Shown here: positions 39,543 through 48,006 of the stretch, in pieces | Layout: every line of letters begins with the position of its first letter | Numbering within the stretch: position 1 is the first letter of the stretch | From: Frisingicoccus caecimuris | GTDB lineage: Bacteria > Bacillota > Clostridia > Lachnospirales > Lachnospiraceae | Length of the DNA: 64,000 bases | Assembly: GCF_004340975.1 (NCBI RefSeq) | Contig: NZ_SLXA01000004.1 | Span: forward strand, 62,001-126,000 | Reading direction: 5' to 3' | The notes under the pieces: generated by a model | The model's database searches: none | Told to the model about the DNA's origin: nothing | The model's input: the letters and a program-made list of their open reading frames with translations, nothing else | Program-made: the position numbers and the translations under genes

Positions 39543-40645
39543 GATTCTTTCTCCCCTTTCTTAGAATTGTGAACCTTAATTGTATAATTAATAAAAAATT
39601 CACTTCCTATGATAAAGAAAATAATAATTCCTGTCAGGATATCAGAAAATGAACTGTTCAATCCAAAAGTCGTTGATATCTCTATAGCTCCCTTCTGAAG
39701 AAAAACAATCAGGAAGGATGTCAGAACCATATACAGAGGATTAAATTTGGCAAGCCAGGAAACCATAATAGCTGTAAATCCACGGCCGGCCGCTGTGTCT
39801 CTTGTAATCGTATGGTCCGTTCCGCTGACTAACAGAAGGCCTGCAATTCCGCAGATTGCACCCGAAAGAAGCATTGTACGGATAATAACCTTCTTTACAT
39901 CGATTCCCACATACCGGGCCGTATTCTCACTCTCACCTACAACAGAAATTTCATAACCCTGCTTACTGCTGCGCAGATAGACGAACATAAACACCGTCAA
40001 ACCCGCCACCACCAAAATATTCAGCAGATAATCATATCCGCCCAAAGACGGCATCCATCCGCTACGAGTCGACTGATTAATAACGCCAATCTGTCCGGAT
40101 CCCTTTGGTACGGACCAGATATAGGTGAAATAGGATACAAGCTGAATTGCAATATAATTCATCATCAGTGTAAACAACGTCTCATTTGTCTTCCAGTTTG
40201 CCCGGAAAAATGCCGGAATCACCGCCCAGACAGCGCCGGCCAGACAACTGGTGATGATCATTAAAGCATACAGTGCGACACTCGGCAGCTTGTTGCCGAA
40301 CAAAATCATACAGGCCGCTGTGGCAAGTCCTCCTGCCAGTACCTGGCCCTCGGCGCCGATATTCCAAAACCGCATTTTAAATGCCGGTGTCACTGCGAGA
40401 GACACACACAAAAGCATCGCAATATTCTGGACCAGACTCCATATTCTCCGTTTTGTTCCGAAGGCTCCCTCAAACATCTTTACATAAACACCAATTGGAT
40501 TCTCTCCTGTCAGAACCACCGTCACCAATGCGCATACGATCAGGGCAGCCGCAACTGCGCAGATTCGAATCAGCCAGGATTTCCACCAGTCAAGCGCGTC
40601 TCGCTTGGCAATATGAAACTTCGGCTCATGTTTCTTTTTACTCAT
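39539..40645 (-). CDS. Nucleoside ABC transporter permease (NupP-like)
   Basis: A 368-residue permease of the same family as the previous, with an N-terminal cytoplasmic extension and about eight to ten membrane helices (first one near residue 25: LIRICAVAAALIVCALVTVV). I start at ATG 40645 after GGAGGGGAGACGC; 40660 lies on the ribosome site. It overlaps the ATPase gene by 8 bp and the second permease by 4 bp. NupP and NupQ form a heterodimer. Confidence 0.92.
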   Translation of the reverse strand: MSKKKHEPKFHIAKRDALDWWKSWLIRICAVAAALIVCALVTVVLTGENPIGVYVKMFEGAFGTKRRIWSLVQNIAMLLCVSLAVTPAFKMRFWNIGAEGQVLAGGLATAACMILFGNKLPSVALYALMIITSCLAGAVWAVIPAFFRANWKTNETLFTLMMNYIAIQLVSYFTYIWSVPKGSGQIGVINQSTRSGWMPSLGGYDYLLNILVVAGLTVFMFVYLRSSKQGYEISVVGESENTARYVGIDVKKVIIRTMLLSGAICGIAGLLLVSGTDHTITRDTAAGRGFTAIMVSWLAKFNPLYMVLTSFLIVFLQKGAIEISTTFGLNSSFSDILTGIIIFFIIGSEFFINYTIKVHNSKKGEKES

Positions 40646-42182
40646 GCGTCTCCCCTCCATCTGTTTTTGTCATCAGTAAACCAATCTGTTCTTTTGTTGC
40701 CGTCCGTCCATCGACCATTCCTGTTATTTTACCAGAACCAATGACCATGATGCGGTCGCAAAGTTCCAACAGCACATCCAGGTCTTCTCCGACAAAAATT
40801 ACGGCGACGCCCGCTTTTTTCTGCCGATTCAGCAAATTATAAATAAGATAGGAAGAATTGATATCCAATCCCCGGACCGGGTAAGCAGCCATTAACACCG
40901 TAGGTGATGCGGCAATCTCACGGCCTACAAGCACCTTTTGTACATTACCGCCGGAAAGTCGTCGTACCGGCGTATTAACACTTGGCGTAACAACATCCAA
41001 CTGCTCGATAATATGCTGGGCCAGGTCCCTCGGCGGCTTACGCTTAACAAAAACCGATTTGCCGCTGCGGTAACTCCGAAGCATCATATTGTCCGTAATA
41101 TCCATATTGCCCACAAGTCCCATGCCAAGACGGTCCTCCGGAACAAAAGACAAACGCACACCCATATCCCGAATCTGCAGCGGCGTTTTATCTCTTAAAT
41201 TGCTCTCTTCTCCCGTCTCCGGATCATAGTAAAAGATTTCACCGCTCTGAAGCGCCTGAAGTCCGGCGATCGCTTCCAGAAGCTCCCTCTGTCCGCTTCC
41301 CGCGATACCGGCAATACCGAGAATTTCTCCGGAACGCGCTGTAAAAGACACATCCTTTAATATCTGCACACCGTTCCTGTCTCTGCAATTAACATTGCGG
41401 ACTACTAAACGTTCCTTTGGATTCTCCGGTTCACTACGTTCAATATTCAATGAGACTTTCTTGCCGACCATCATTTCGGTGAGCTCCGCTTCGTTTGTCT
41501 TTGCAGTCTCCACCGTGCCGATATATTCGCCCTTTCTGAGAACCGACACACGGTCGGACAACGACAGGACCTCATGAAGTTTGTGGGTAATAATGACAAT
41601 TGCCTTTCCGTCTTCACGCATACGCCGCAGAATATCAAACAAATTCCGGGTCTCCTGTGGCGTCAGGACTGCCGTCGGCTCATCCAGAATCAAAATATCT
41701 GCGCCCCGGTACAATACTTTAATAATCTCCACCATCTGCTTTTCGGAAACAGACATCTCATATACTTTTTTCATCGGGTCTAAATGAAAACCGTATTGTT
41801 CACTGATCGCAAGAATACGTTCGGCTGAACGGCGGATATTGTAACCGCCCTCTTCTTCAAAGCCCAGTACAATATTCTCTGTCGCCGAAAATACATCTAC
41901 CAGTTTAAAATGCTGGTGAATCATACCGATTTTATAATCAAAGGCATCCTTTGGAGAAGCGATGATTGCTTCCTTACCGTCAATAAAGATCTGACCTTCG
42001 TCCGGGAAATAGATACCTGAAATCATATTCATCAGGGTTGTTTTTCCGCTGCCGTTTTCTCCGAGTATGGAAAGGATTTCGCCGCGGTTCACACAAAGGC
42101 TGACATTTTTATTCGCAACGACTTTTCCAAAGGTTTTCGTAATGTTGCGCAACTCAATCGCCGCGTTTTTTTGTTCCTCCAT
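40638..42182 (-). CDS. Nucleoside ABC transporter ATPase (NupO-like)
   Basis: A 514-residue protein with two ABC ATPase domains in tandem. First domain: Walker A GENGSGKTTLM near residue 40 and the signature region MSVSEKQMVEIIKVLYRGAD. Second domain (from about 265): Walker A variant GIAGSGQRELLEA, signature RLSGGNVQKVLVGREIAASP; the usual DEP is replaced by AAYPVRGLD, the pattern of sugar/nucleoside importers where the second site is inactive. It follows the lipoprotein gene by 74 bp, with a hairpin between. Confidence 0.93.
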   Translation of the reverse strand: MEEQKNAAIELRNITKTFGKVVANKNVSLCVNRGEILSILGENGSGKTTLMNMISGIYFPDEGQIFIDGKEAIIASPKDAFDYKIGMIHQHFKLVDVFSATENIVLGFEEEGGYNIRRSAERILAISEQYGFHLDPMKKVYEMSVSEKQMVEIIKVLYRGADILILDEPTAVLTPQETRNLFDILRRMREDGKAIVIITHKLHEVLSLSDRVSVLRKGEYIGTVETAKTNEAELTEMMVGKKVSLNIERSEPENPKERLVVRNVNCRDRNGVQILKDVSFTARSGEILGIAGIAGSGQRELLEAIAGLQALQSGEIFYYDPETGEESNLRDKTPLQIRDMGVRLSFVPEDRLGMGLVGNMDITDNMMLRSYRSGKSVFVKRKPPRDLAQHIIEQLDVVTPSVNTPVRRLSGGNVQKVLVGREIAASPTVLMAAYPVRGLDINSSYLIYNLLNRQKKAGVAVIFVGEDLDVLLELCDRIMVIGSGKITGMVDGRTATKEQIGLLMTKTDGGETHE

Positions 42183-42212
42183 AATTCCTCCTATATGCTG
42201 TAAATATAGAAA

Positions 42213-42235
42213 GGCGGGGCAGTCAATGCCCCGCC
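42213..42235 (-). terminator. Intercistronic hairpin in the nucleoside transporter operon
   Basis: GGCGGGGCA / TGCCCCGCC, a 9-bp perfect GC-rich stem, then TTTCTAT on the minus strand. It would let the lipoprotein mRNA be more abundant by partial termination or by blocking 3' decay. Confidence 0.65.
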
Positions 42236-42256
42236 CGGTTGGGTGAATGTAATAAT

Positions 42257-43540
42257 TTAGAACATTTCATTCAATGTTGTAATTCCGTCGATACGAAGAT
42301 CGAAATACGGAGCTGACCGCATCTCGGATTCATGGAAATATCCGTCAGAGATTACTTCGGTATCTGGTGTGTAATCTGCATCTGTATCCACATCTGCCAT
42401 GTAGGAATCCAAAGCAGCGCCATCTACAGTGAATGTTGTTGTATCAAATACATGTAAATCACCGGAAACTAATTTTTCTTCAGCTTCTGCAATAGCTTCT
42501 GCGGTTCCCTCAGCTGCAGCAGCGTCATTTAAGTCTGTAAGAACGACAGAACCTTCGGCTATACCTTTGCACCAGTCAGCATCAATAGCTTCGCCATTTG
42601 CTACACAGTTTACAATGTATTCAAAATAAGGAGCCCAGTCGATCTTGGAAGAAACAATAAATGTATTCGGACAAGCGGATACTGTACTTCCGTTATAAGA
42701 TACGTTTGGAACACCGGCACTCTCACAGGCTGTTGGTGCACCCATGGAGTCTGCATGCTGGCTGATCAACTTACAATCACGGCTGATCAGAGTATTTGCT
42801 GCTTCTTTTTCAGCAGTTTCATCATACCAGCTTCCCGTAAACTGTACTTCCATTGTAACGCTTGGGCATACGGATTTAGCTCCAAGATAGAAGGAGGTAT
42901 ATCCGGAAATAACCTCAGCATATGTATAAGCGCCTACATAACCAATCTTTGCTTCATCTTCAGTAAATTCGCCGTCAGCGATCATTTCATTTAATTTCAT
43001 ACCTGCAGCGATACCAGCCAGATAACGACCTTCATAAATAGAAGCGAATGCATTGTGGAAGTTATCTAAACCTGCTGTATGAGCCGTTGTTCCTGTTGCA
43101 TGACAGAACTGAACATCCGGGAATTCTGCAGCGGCCTGTGCGATATACTGTTCATGCCCAAAGCTGTCTGCAAACACGATATTGCATCCACGGTCTGCCA
43201 GGTCAGCAGCTGCTTCATAACATTCACTGCTCTCAGGAATATTGGTTTTAAAGATGACCTGCTCATCAGAAAGTCCAAGTGCTTCCTTTGCAGCGTTTGC
43301 AGCATCGATGAAATTCTTATCATAAGTAGAATTCTCATCATGAAGGAAAATAAAACCAATCTTAATGTCCTTTAAATTTGTTGCTTCCCCTTTAGTTTCT
43401 CCTGCGGTTTCGCCTGTCTCCGTTGTTTCTGCAGATTTTTCAGAAGAACTTCCGGAATTGGAAGAACATCCGGTAAGGACACTCATGGACAACACCGTTG
43501 TCACTGCCAGAGCAAGTGCTAAAAACTTTCTCAACTTCAT
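42257..43540 (-). CDS. BMP-family nucleoside-binding lipoprotein
   Basis: A 427-residue lipoprotein of the BMP/PnrA family. The signal peptide has a lipobox LTGCSS (Cys near residue 25), followed by a low-complexity linker (SSSEKSAETTETGETAGETK), then the periplasmic-binding fold. BMP proteins deliver purine nucleosides to an ABC importer. I start at ATG 43540, 7 nt after GGAGG; the ATG at 43546 directly abuts it. Regulation by the purine riboswitch at 43696-43763 fits. The C-terminal 60 residues are acidic. Confidence 0.93.
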   Translation of the reverse strand: MKLRKFLALALAVTTVLSMSVLTGCSSNSGSSSEKSAETTETGETAGETKGEATNLKDIKIGFIFLHDENSTYDKNFIDAANAAKEALGLSDEQVIFKTNIPESSECYEAAADLADRGCNIVFADSFGHEQYIAQAAAEFPDVQFCHATGTTAHTAGLDNFHNAFASIYEGRYLAGIAAGMKLNEMIADGEFTEDEAKIGYVGAYTYAEVISGYTSFYLGAKSVCPSVTMEVQFTGSWYDETAEKEAANTLISRDCKLISQHADSMGAPTACESAGVPNVSYNGSTVSACPNTFIVSSKIDWAPYFEYIVNCVANGEAIDADWCKGIAEGSVVLTDLNDAAAAEGTAEAIAEAEEKLVSGDLHVFDTTTFTVDGAALDSYMADVDTDADYTPDTEVISDGYFHESEMRSAPYFDLRIDGITTLNEMF

Positions 43541-43589
43541 TTTCATACCTCCGTTTTTAATGAATCCTTATTTTGTTTTTCAGCCCAAA

Positions 43590-43625
43590 AATGAAAAAGA
43601 AAACAGACTTAATTACTTAAGTCTG
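43590..43625 (-). terminator. Riboswitch terminator
   Basis: CAGACTTAA (43617-43625) / TTAAGTCTG (43604-43612) stem with a 4-nt loop, then TTTTCTTTTTC on the minus strand. It lies between the aptamer and the start codon, as in transcription-off purine riboswitches. Confidence 0.85.
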
Positions 43626-43695
43626 CTGCCAATATGCGTCCATTACACTACTATACTCCAACAAGTAATCATCAAATGTAATAAGCTATCATAAG

Positions 43696-43763
43696 TACCA
43701 ATAGTCACAACTTCCGGCGTGCGGTAGAAACGTTTGGGCCAGACATCCAAACCTATATTGGCA
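43696..43763 (-). ncRNA. Purine (guanine-type) riboswitch
   Basis: 68 nt. P1 is TGCCAA with TTGGTA, and P2 is TTTGG with CCAAA. The core J2/3 TTTCTACC and J3/1 GACTAT are kept, with C at the position that reads guanine rather than adenine. P3 (GCA..TGT) is weaker. Loop L2 (ATGTCTGGC) and loop L3 (CGCCGGAAG) are longer or altered against xpt, so it is a variant. Position before the nucleoside importer and the downstream terminator support the call. The exact ligand (guanine, hypoxanthine, deoxyguanosine) is inferred. Confidence 0.85.
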
Positions 43764-43785
43764 TAACGCATTTAATCACTTTTTC

Positions 43786-43814
43786 ATGGTAGCATACCCC
43801 TTGACCAAAGTCAA
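43786..43814 (-). promoter_or_regulatory. Promoter of the riboswitch / nucleoside importer operon
   Basis: Minus strand: TTGACT (43809-43814), 17-bp spacer, TACCAT (43786-43791). The RNA would start 15-20 nt before the aptamer. Confidence 0.65.
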
Positions 43815-43821
43815 CAAATTT

Positions 43822-45183
43822 CTACTTCTTTCCTTTTTGAATCCGGCTTCTGTAATCTTGTCTGTCGATAATCTCCTCCAATTCTTCCAGCTGATCCAGC
43901 TCTTTTTCAAGTCTCTGCTCTCTCCTCCGATTTCTTTCCCGGCGTCTCGCCAGCATTTCTCTTCTGCGTTTGCGTTTTAAGTTCTGTTCAACACGTCGGA
44001 AGATAACGAATACTACAGCGATAGCCGCCAATGTAGCCAGCGCAATAAGTACGGCCTTAACAACAGGGAACGGTATTTTCGTAAATGTCACCCTCACGTG
44101 GTGATCTCCCTGAACATTGTTCAGCGAAAAGCTTACCGCATCCTCCGCCATTTCCTGGACGGCACCGTCCAGCGTCAATTCTGAAAATTCATACCCCTCA
44201 TCCGGAGTAAAATCGATTGAACATTCCCCGCCGCGAAGGACTGGAATCCGGGTTCCGCTGACCTGTCCATTCTCACTCTCCACCGTGACATAATGATAAT
44301 AAGGCACCTGGGTTTTATAAAATCGTGCAACATGATTGGCATTTCCTGTGTAGATATTGACCACGGCCAGAATTTCTCCCGGTCCGATCTCACACAGAGA
44401 TTCCGGTTCTTCAGATATCCCTTCATCAATCCCAAAATCCAGACGGGTCTCCTTGACCATACACCGTCCTTTTATGGAATACACACTGAAATAATCACCG
44501 ATTCCCATATCCAATGTCAGCGGAAATGTGATAATATAATCGCCGCTCACCATACAATCCTGAAAATTGATCCCCACCGTCGAATCCTTAAATTCCCCCA
44601 GATCATCGATCACCTGGAAATTCCTGTCAAGAATTTTAAAGCTGTAGCCCCCATCCACATTGGTCTGAATCACATACTGGTCGAATTCCTCAATGTAATC
44701 AATACCAAGAATATTATAATCATCGGCTACCTTGACCGTCCGTTTATACGACAATGTATCCGGATCCATTACATAAAGGCAGCCCCGGTTCTCTTCAATC
44801 GTATTCGTATACAGAGAAACATAAATCTCATTGGTCCTTCGATTATATGTCATGCCATTTCCATGTTCCCATTCCCGGTCCTGAACACGATTTGCGAGAG
44901 AATACTGCTCCACCGGATTGCCGTCAGCGTCCTTATCATAACGATAATAGGCAGAGACTATATCCAATGTTTCCGAATTATCCGCCATATTTTCAATACA
45001 GATGATATAATTATCCGTCACGCACATGGACTGAATCACTCCGCCATGAAGCTCCTCCTCATGCACCAGTTCCCAACTCAGCCCGTCAAATGCTTCCGGT
45101 CCTGTAATTTCTGCATAAGTTTGAATAGGTATAATAAATATCAGAAGAATCAGAATTCCTCCGAGCCAGCGTTTTGCTCTCAT
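43822..45183 (-). CDS. Exported, membrane-anchored propeller-like protein
   Basis: A 453-residue protein. Signal peptide (residues 5-24, RWLGGILILLIFIIPIQTYA). About 35-295 is rich in short beta-strands (WELVHEEELHGGVIQSMCVT, YYRYDKDADGNPVEQYSLAN, MTYNRRTNEIYVSLYTNT) and looks like a beta-propeller. About 300-375 is a bacterial repeat/InlB-B-like domain (VSGTRIPVLRGGECSIDF, GYEFSELTLDG). One membrane helix near 380-402 and a long basic helical tail (RRKRRREMLARRRERNRRRE). Extracellular sensor or adhesin are both possible. It starts directly after the nuclease stop. Confidence 0.7.
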   Translation of the reverse strand: MRAKRWLGGILILLIFIIPIQTYAEITGPEAFDGLSWELVHEEELHGGVIQSMCVTDNYIICIENMADNSETLDIVSAYYRYDKDADGNPVEQYSLANRVQDREWEHGNGMTYNRRTNEIYVSLYTNTIEENRGCLYVMDPDTLSYKRTVKVADDYNILGIDYIEEFDQYVIQTNVDGGYSFKILDRNFQVIDDLGEFKDSTVGINFQDCMVSGDYIITFPLTLDMGIGDYFSVYSIKGRCMVKETRLDFGIDEGISEEPESLCEIGPGEILAVVNIYTGNANHVARFYKTQVPYYHYVTVESENGQVSGTRIPVLRGGECSIDFTPDEGYEFSELTLDGAVQEMAEDAVSFSLNNVQGDHHVRVTFTKIPFPVVKAVLIALATLAAIAVVFVIFRRVEQNLKRKRRREMLARRRERNRRREQRLEKELDQLEELEEIIDRQDYRSRIQKGKK

Positions 45184-45921
45184 TTATTCTTCTCTACTTT
45201 CTCCCGTCGTATAGTCAATTTCAATGCCCGGCTGTACATTAAACACATAAACATTAAATCGTATATCATGGCTTCCTACAGACTCAGCCTCCATCTGTAC
45301 GCCGCTCGCCAGCAGATTGGCGCCCTCAAAAACCGGCGTTACCCTGTACATGACCGCATCCCCGGTCCGTTCGATGTATTCCGCCACCTCATTTTCCCAG
45401 GGCAGCATCCCTTCCACATTCATATATCGGGTACCTGTGATCAGATTTCTTTCGTTTGCATTTTCTCCGGTAAGCTGATAACCGATCAAATGGCAGCGGT
45501 TATACAAATACTTACCGTCGACAAAATCATATTTCACCGTATGCCACCCGGAAGGCTTTACTGAACCAATGGCCCCCCGTTCCTCCACAGGCATAAGCTC
45601 CCGGCTGATTTTTGCTTCCGCAATGCCACATCTTCCAAGGGCATCCCGTTCACTGTAATATTCATAAGCCGGACCATTTTTATCTTCGTCACTAAAAGAA
45701 GGCTCATTCTCATTCACTACCACATAAGGCTGACCCTCATACTCAGGAATCTCTTCCAGGTTTTCCACCTGCCGGGCGGACATAAATATATTTGAATAAA
45801 GCCCCTGATAAGAGCCATATCCGGCCGCCAGAGCACCGATCAAAGCAAGTCCGGCAACAATCCTTCGAAATCCAAAGGCTTTGCTTTTCCTGCTCCGGGA
45901 GGTTCTGCGTTTTCTACTCAT
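45184..45921 (-). CDS. Membrane-anchored DNA/RNA non-specific endonuclease
   Basis: A 245-residue protein. A basic N-terminus and one membrane helix (about 24-42) anchor it, with the rest outside. The nuclease domain has YNRCHLIGYQLTGENANERN, where His is the general base and Asn binds metal, and LITGTRYMNVEGM. This resembles streptococcal secreted DNases (RSHLIGY / NERNLITGTRYMN). Function may be DNA degradation or uptake at the surface. It lies between a zinc-ribbon protein and the propeller-like protein in one operon, overlapping the former by 8 bp. Confidence 0.88.
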   Translation of the reverse strand: MSRKRRTSRSRKSKAFGFRRIVAGLALIGALAAGYGSYQGLYSNIFMSARQVENLEEIPEYEGQPYVVVNENEPSFSDEDKNGPAYEYYSERDALGRCGIAEAKISRELMPVEERGAIGSVKPSGWHTVKYDFVDGKYLYNRCHLIGYQLTGENANERNLITGTRYMNVEGMLPWENEVAEYIERTGDAVMYRVTPVFEGANLLASGVQMEAESVGSHDIRFNVYVFNVQPGIEIDYTTGESREE

Positions 45922-46210
45922 TTTCTGTCTCCGTTGTCTCTATTGTCGTTTCCACGGCAGTTTCCGCTTTGTTCTGATAATTATAGGTAATCTTTCTCAC
46001 CGCACCCAGAATAATCAAAATCCCCAGAATAATTCCGGCCATCATCATATATTTTCCATCAAAATGTCCCATTGTACTTTCAATATCGTCTTTATATCCC
46101 GCCTGCTTCTCTCCGGAAGCCTTTGTCTTTTCTTTTTTTACAGGTGTCCCGCAGGACCGGCAAAAACGGTCGCCCGGGTCAACTTCTTTCCCACATCTTC
46201 TGCATACCAT
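45914..46210 (-). CDS. Small zinc-ribbon membrane protein
   Basis: A 98-residue protein. The N-terminal zinc ribbon is CRRCGKEVDPGDRFCRSCGT, then a basic linker, a helix region and a membrane segment (YMMMAGIILGILIILGAV, about 53-72), and an acidic, threonine-rich tail (AVETTIETTETENE). A small anchored zinc-ribbon of this type is common in Firmicutes. It starts with ATG behind AAGGAGAAATAAATT and overlaps the nuclease gene by 8 bp, so it is translationally coupled to it. Confidence 0.8.
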   Translation of the reverse strand: MVCRRCGKEVDPGDRFCRSCGTPVKKEKTKASGEKQAGYKDDIESTMGHFDGKYMMMAGIILGILIILGAVRKITYNYQNKAETAVETTIETTETENE

Positions 46211-46241
46211 AATTTATTTCTCCTTTATACATTGTTTTCTT

Positions 46242-47585
46242 CTATCGAATCTGCTTTTGACGCCATTTTCCTGTACGATACTCGCAGAACGAAATCAAAT
46301 AATTAGCTGTCCATCCGATGGGTACCGCATACCAGACGGCCGGCATTCCCAGAACCGGAGACATTAAAAAGGCAAATGCCACCCGGATTCCCAGATTTAC
46401 CAGATTCGAAATCGTAAACACCGTCATATCCCCTGCGCCCCGGAGTAAACCGTCCGTAATCATCTTCAGACCGATCATTGTAAAGAAAAGGCCCATAAAT
46501 CTCAGATAGGACACTCCGGTGGATAAAGCAATTCCTGTGGAATCTGCCCCGAGAAAAGCGCCGATGATTCCCCTGTTACAGGTCTCCAGGATTACCAGAA
46601 TAAGTACGCCAAAAAAGGCAACTATACCATAGGCCGCATGATATCCCTGAACGACCCGGTCTTTTTGATCTGCACCGATATTCTGAGCTGTAAAGGTGGA
46701 AACCGCATTTCCCATGGCCGACATCGGCACAATGCAAATCCCTTCAATACGAATTCCGGCCGAATAGCCAGCCAGCGCTGCCGAACCAAAACTATTGACA
46801 ACACTCTGTACCAGCATCATCCCGATGGATACAATGGACTGCTGTAAGATGGACGGCAGGGCAATCTTCACCATACGTCCCAACATTTCCCCATCGAACA
46901 AAACGCCCTGTTCCGGCTGACCTTTCAAATACCGGACAAGTACAAAAAAAGAAATCACTGCCGAAATACCCTGAGCAATAATCGTAGCCAGCGCCACACC
47001 GGCAACGCCCATATGCATCACCATAACCATAAACAGGTCCATAATGACATTCAAGATAGAAGAAAAAATCAAAAAGTACAGAGGAATCTTTGATTTTCCC
47101 AAAGCATTAAACACACTGGCCAAAACATTATACATGAATAAAAACGGTAATCCGACAAAATAAATCCTTAAATACAATACCGCCTCGGCAAAAATATTGG
47201 CCGGTGTCCGGAGCCACACCATAATGGCCGGACTGGCTGACACTCCGAAAACCGCAAGAACAACACTCACTGCAAAAAAACTGGTCAGCGCCGTATACAC
47301 AGAGGTTTTCATAGAACCATAATCCCGGCTTCCAAGATACTGGCTGGTCAAAACGGAAGACCCCACGCCACCACCAATGGCAATACATATAAATACATTC
47401 GTTAAAGAATAACTGGCTCCAACCGCTGCCAATGCATTTTCGCTGACAAACTTTCCTACAATAGCGGAATCGGCCATATTATAAAACTGCTGGAACAGAT
47501 TACCTATAATCATCGGCATGGCAAAAAAGACCATCGACCAAAGCGGTGACCCTTCCAGCATATCCGTTGATTTTTTCTGAAACAT
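46242..47585 (-). CDS. MATE-family efflux transporter
   Basis: A 447-residue antiporter with twelve membrane helices. Start MFQKKSTDMLEGSPLWSMVF, then MADSAIVGKFV in helix 1 to 2, typical of NorM/DinF-like MATE proteins. It exports cationic compounds or drugs in exchange for Na+ or H+. I choose ATG 47585 after GGAGGAGCAGG; a 26-codon longer frame upstream lacks family sequence. The substrate is unknown. It stands 31 bp before the zinc-ribbon gene on the same strand. Confidence 0.92.
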   Translation of the reverse strand: MFQKKSTDMLEGSPLWSMVFFAMPMIIGNLFQQFYNMADSAIVGKFVSENALAAVGASYSLTNVFICIAIGGGVGSSVLTSQYLGSRDYGSMKTSVYTALTSFFAVSVVLAVFGVSASPAIMVWLRTPANIFAEAVLYLRIYFVGLPFLFMYNVLASVFNALGKSKIPLYFLIFSSILNVIMDLFMVMVMHMGVAGVALATIIAQGISAVISFFVLVRYLKGQPEQGVLFDGEMLGRMVKIALPSILQQSIVSIGMMLVQSVVNSFGSAALAGYSAGIRIEGICIVPMSAMGNAVSTFTAQNIGADQKDRVVQGYHAAYGIVAFFGVLILVILETCNRGIIGAFLGADSTGIALSTGVSYLRFMGLFFTMIGLKMITDGLLRGAGDMTVFTISNLVNLGIRVAFAFLMSPVLGMPAVWYAVPIGWTANYLISFCEYRTGKWRQKQIR

Positions 47586-47675
47586 CCTGCTCCTCCTTAA
47601 CATCCATACCTTATTATACGCTATTTCCCTGTTTTGTAAAATAAAAATGAAGTCATCCATCGGATCTCATACAAG

Positions 47676-47723
47676 TAAAAAAGCACCGTCCCCGCAGCTC
47701 CTACGTCTGCAAAAACAGTGCTT
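47676..47723 (-). terminator. Terminator after tRNA-Lys
   Basis: A 17-pair stem (47707-47723 with 47681-47697, G-U pairs included), loop 9 nt, TTTTTTAC on the minus strand. 5 bp past the tRNA. Confidence 0.85.
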
Positions 47724-47727
47724 TGTG

Positions 47728-47800
47728 TGCGCCTTCAGGGGCTCGAACCCTGGACACCCTGATTAAGAGTCAGGTGCTCTACCAGCTGAGCTAAAAGCGC
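47728..47800 (-). tRNA. tRNA-Lys (CTT)
   Basis: 73 nt. Acceptor GCGCTTT pairs AAGGCGC, then A. The anticodon stem CCTGA/TCAGG closes loop CTCTTAA, anticodon CTT, reading AAG. D arm AGCTCAGCTGGTAGAGC and T arm GGTTCGAGCC are standard. No encoded CCA. Confidence 0.97.
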
Positions 47801-47830
47801 ATATACTGTACATTTTTCAGTGCAAATAGA

Positions 47831-47859
47831 ATTATATACTGGTTTCCGGAAATATGCAA
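47831..47859 (-). promoter_or_regulatory. Promoter of tRNA-Lys
   Basis: Minus strand: TTGCAT (47854-47859), 17-bp spacer, TATAAT (47831-47836). Confidence 0.75.
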
Positions 47860-48006
47860 GTACTTTTTACAAAATCTACAGAATTTTTTTGAACTTTTTT
47901 TTGAAATATTTAAGATTTACCGGTATCCCCTGTCGACTTTTTGTACTATAATAATATTATTATTAATACAGAAAGGAAGATTTGGTCATCCCAAACACCC
48001 CCTATT

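Noticed and set aside
44293-45564. 423-codon plus-strand frame
   Set aside because: Antisense to the nuclease and propeller-like genes, with abundant His and Ile typical of reverse frames.
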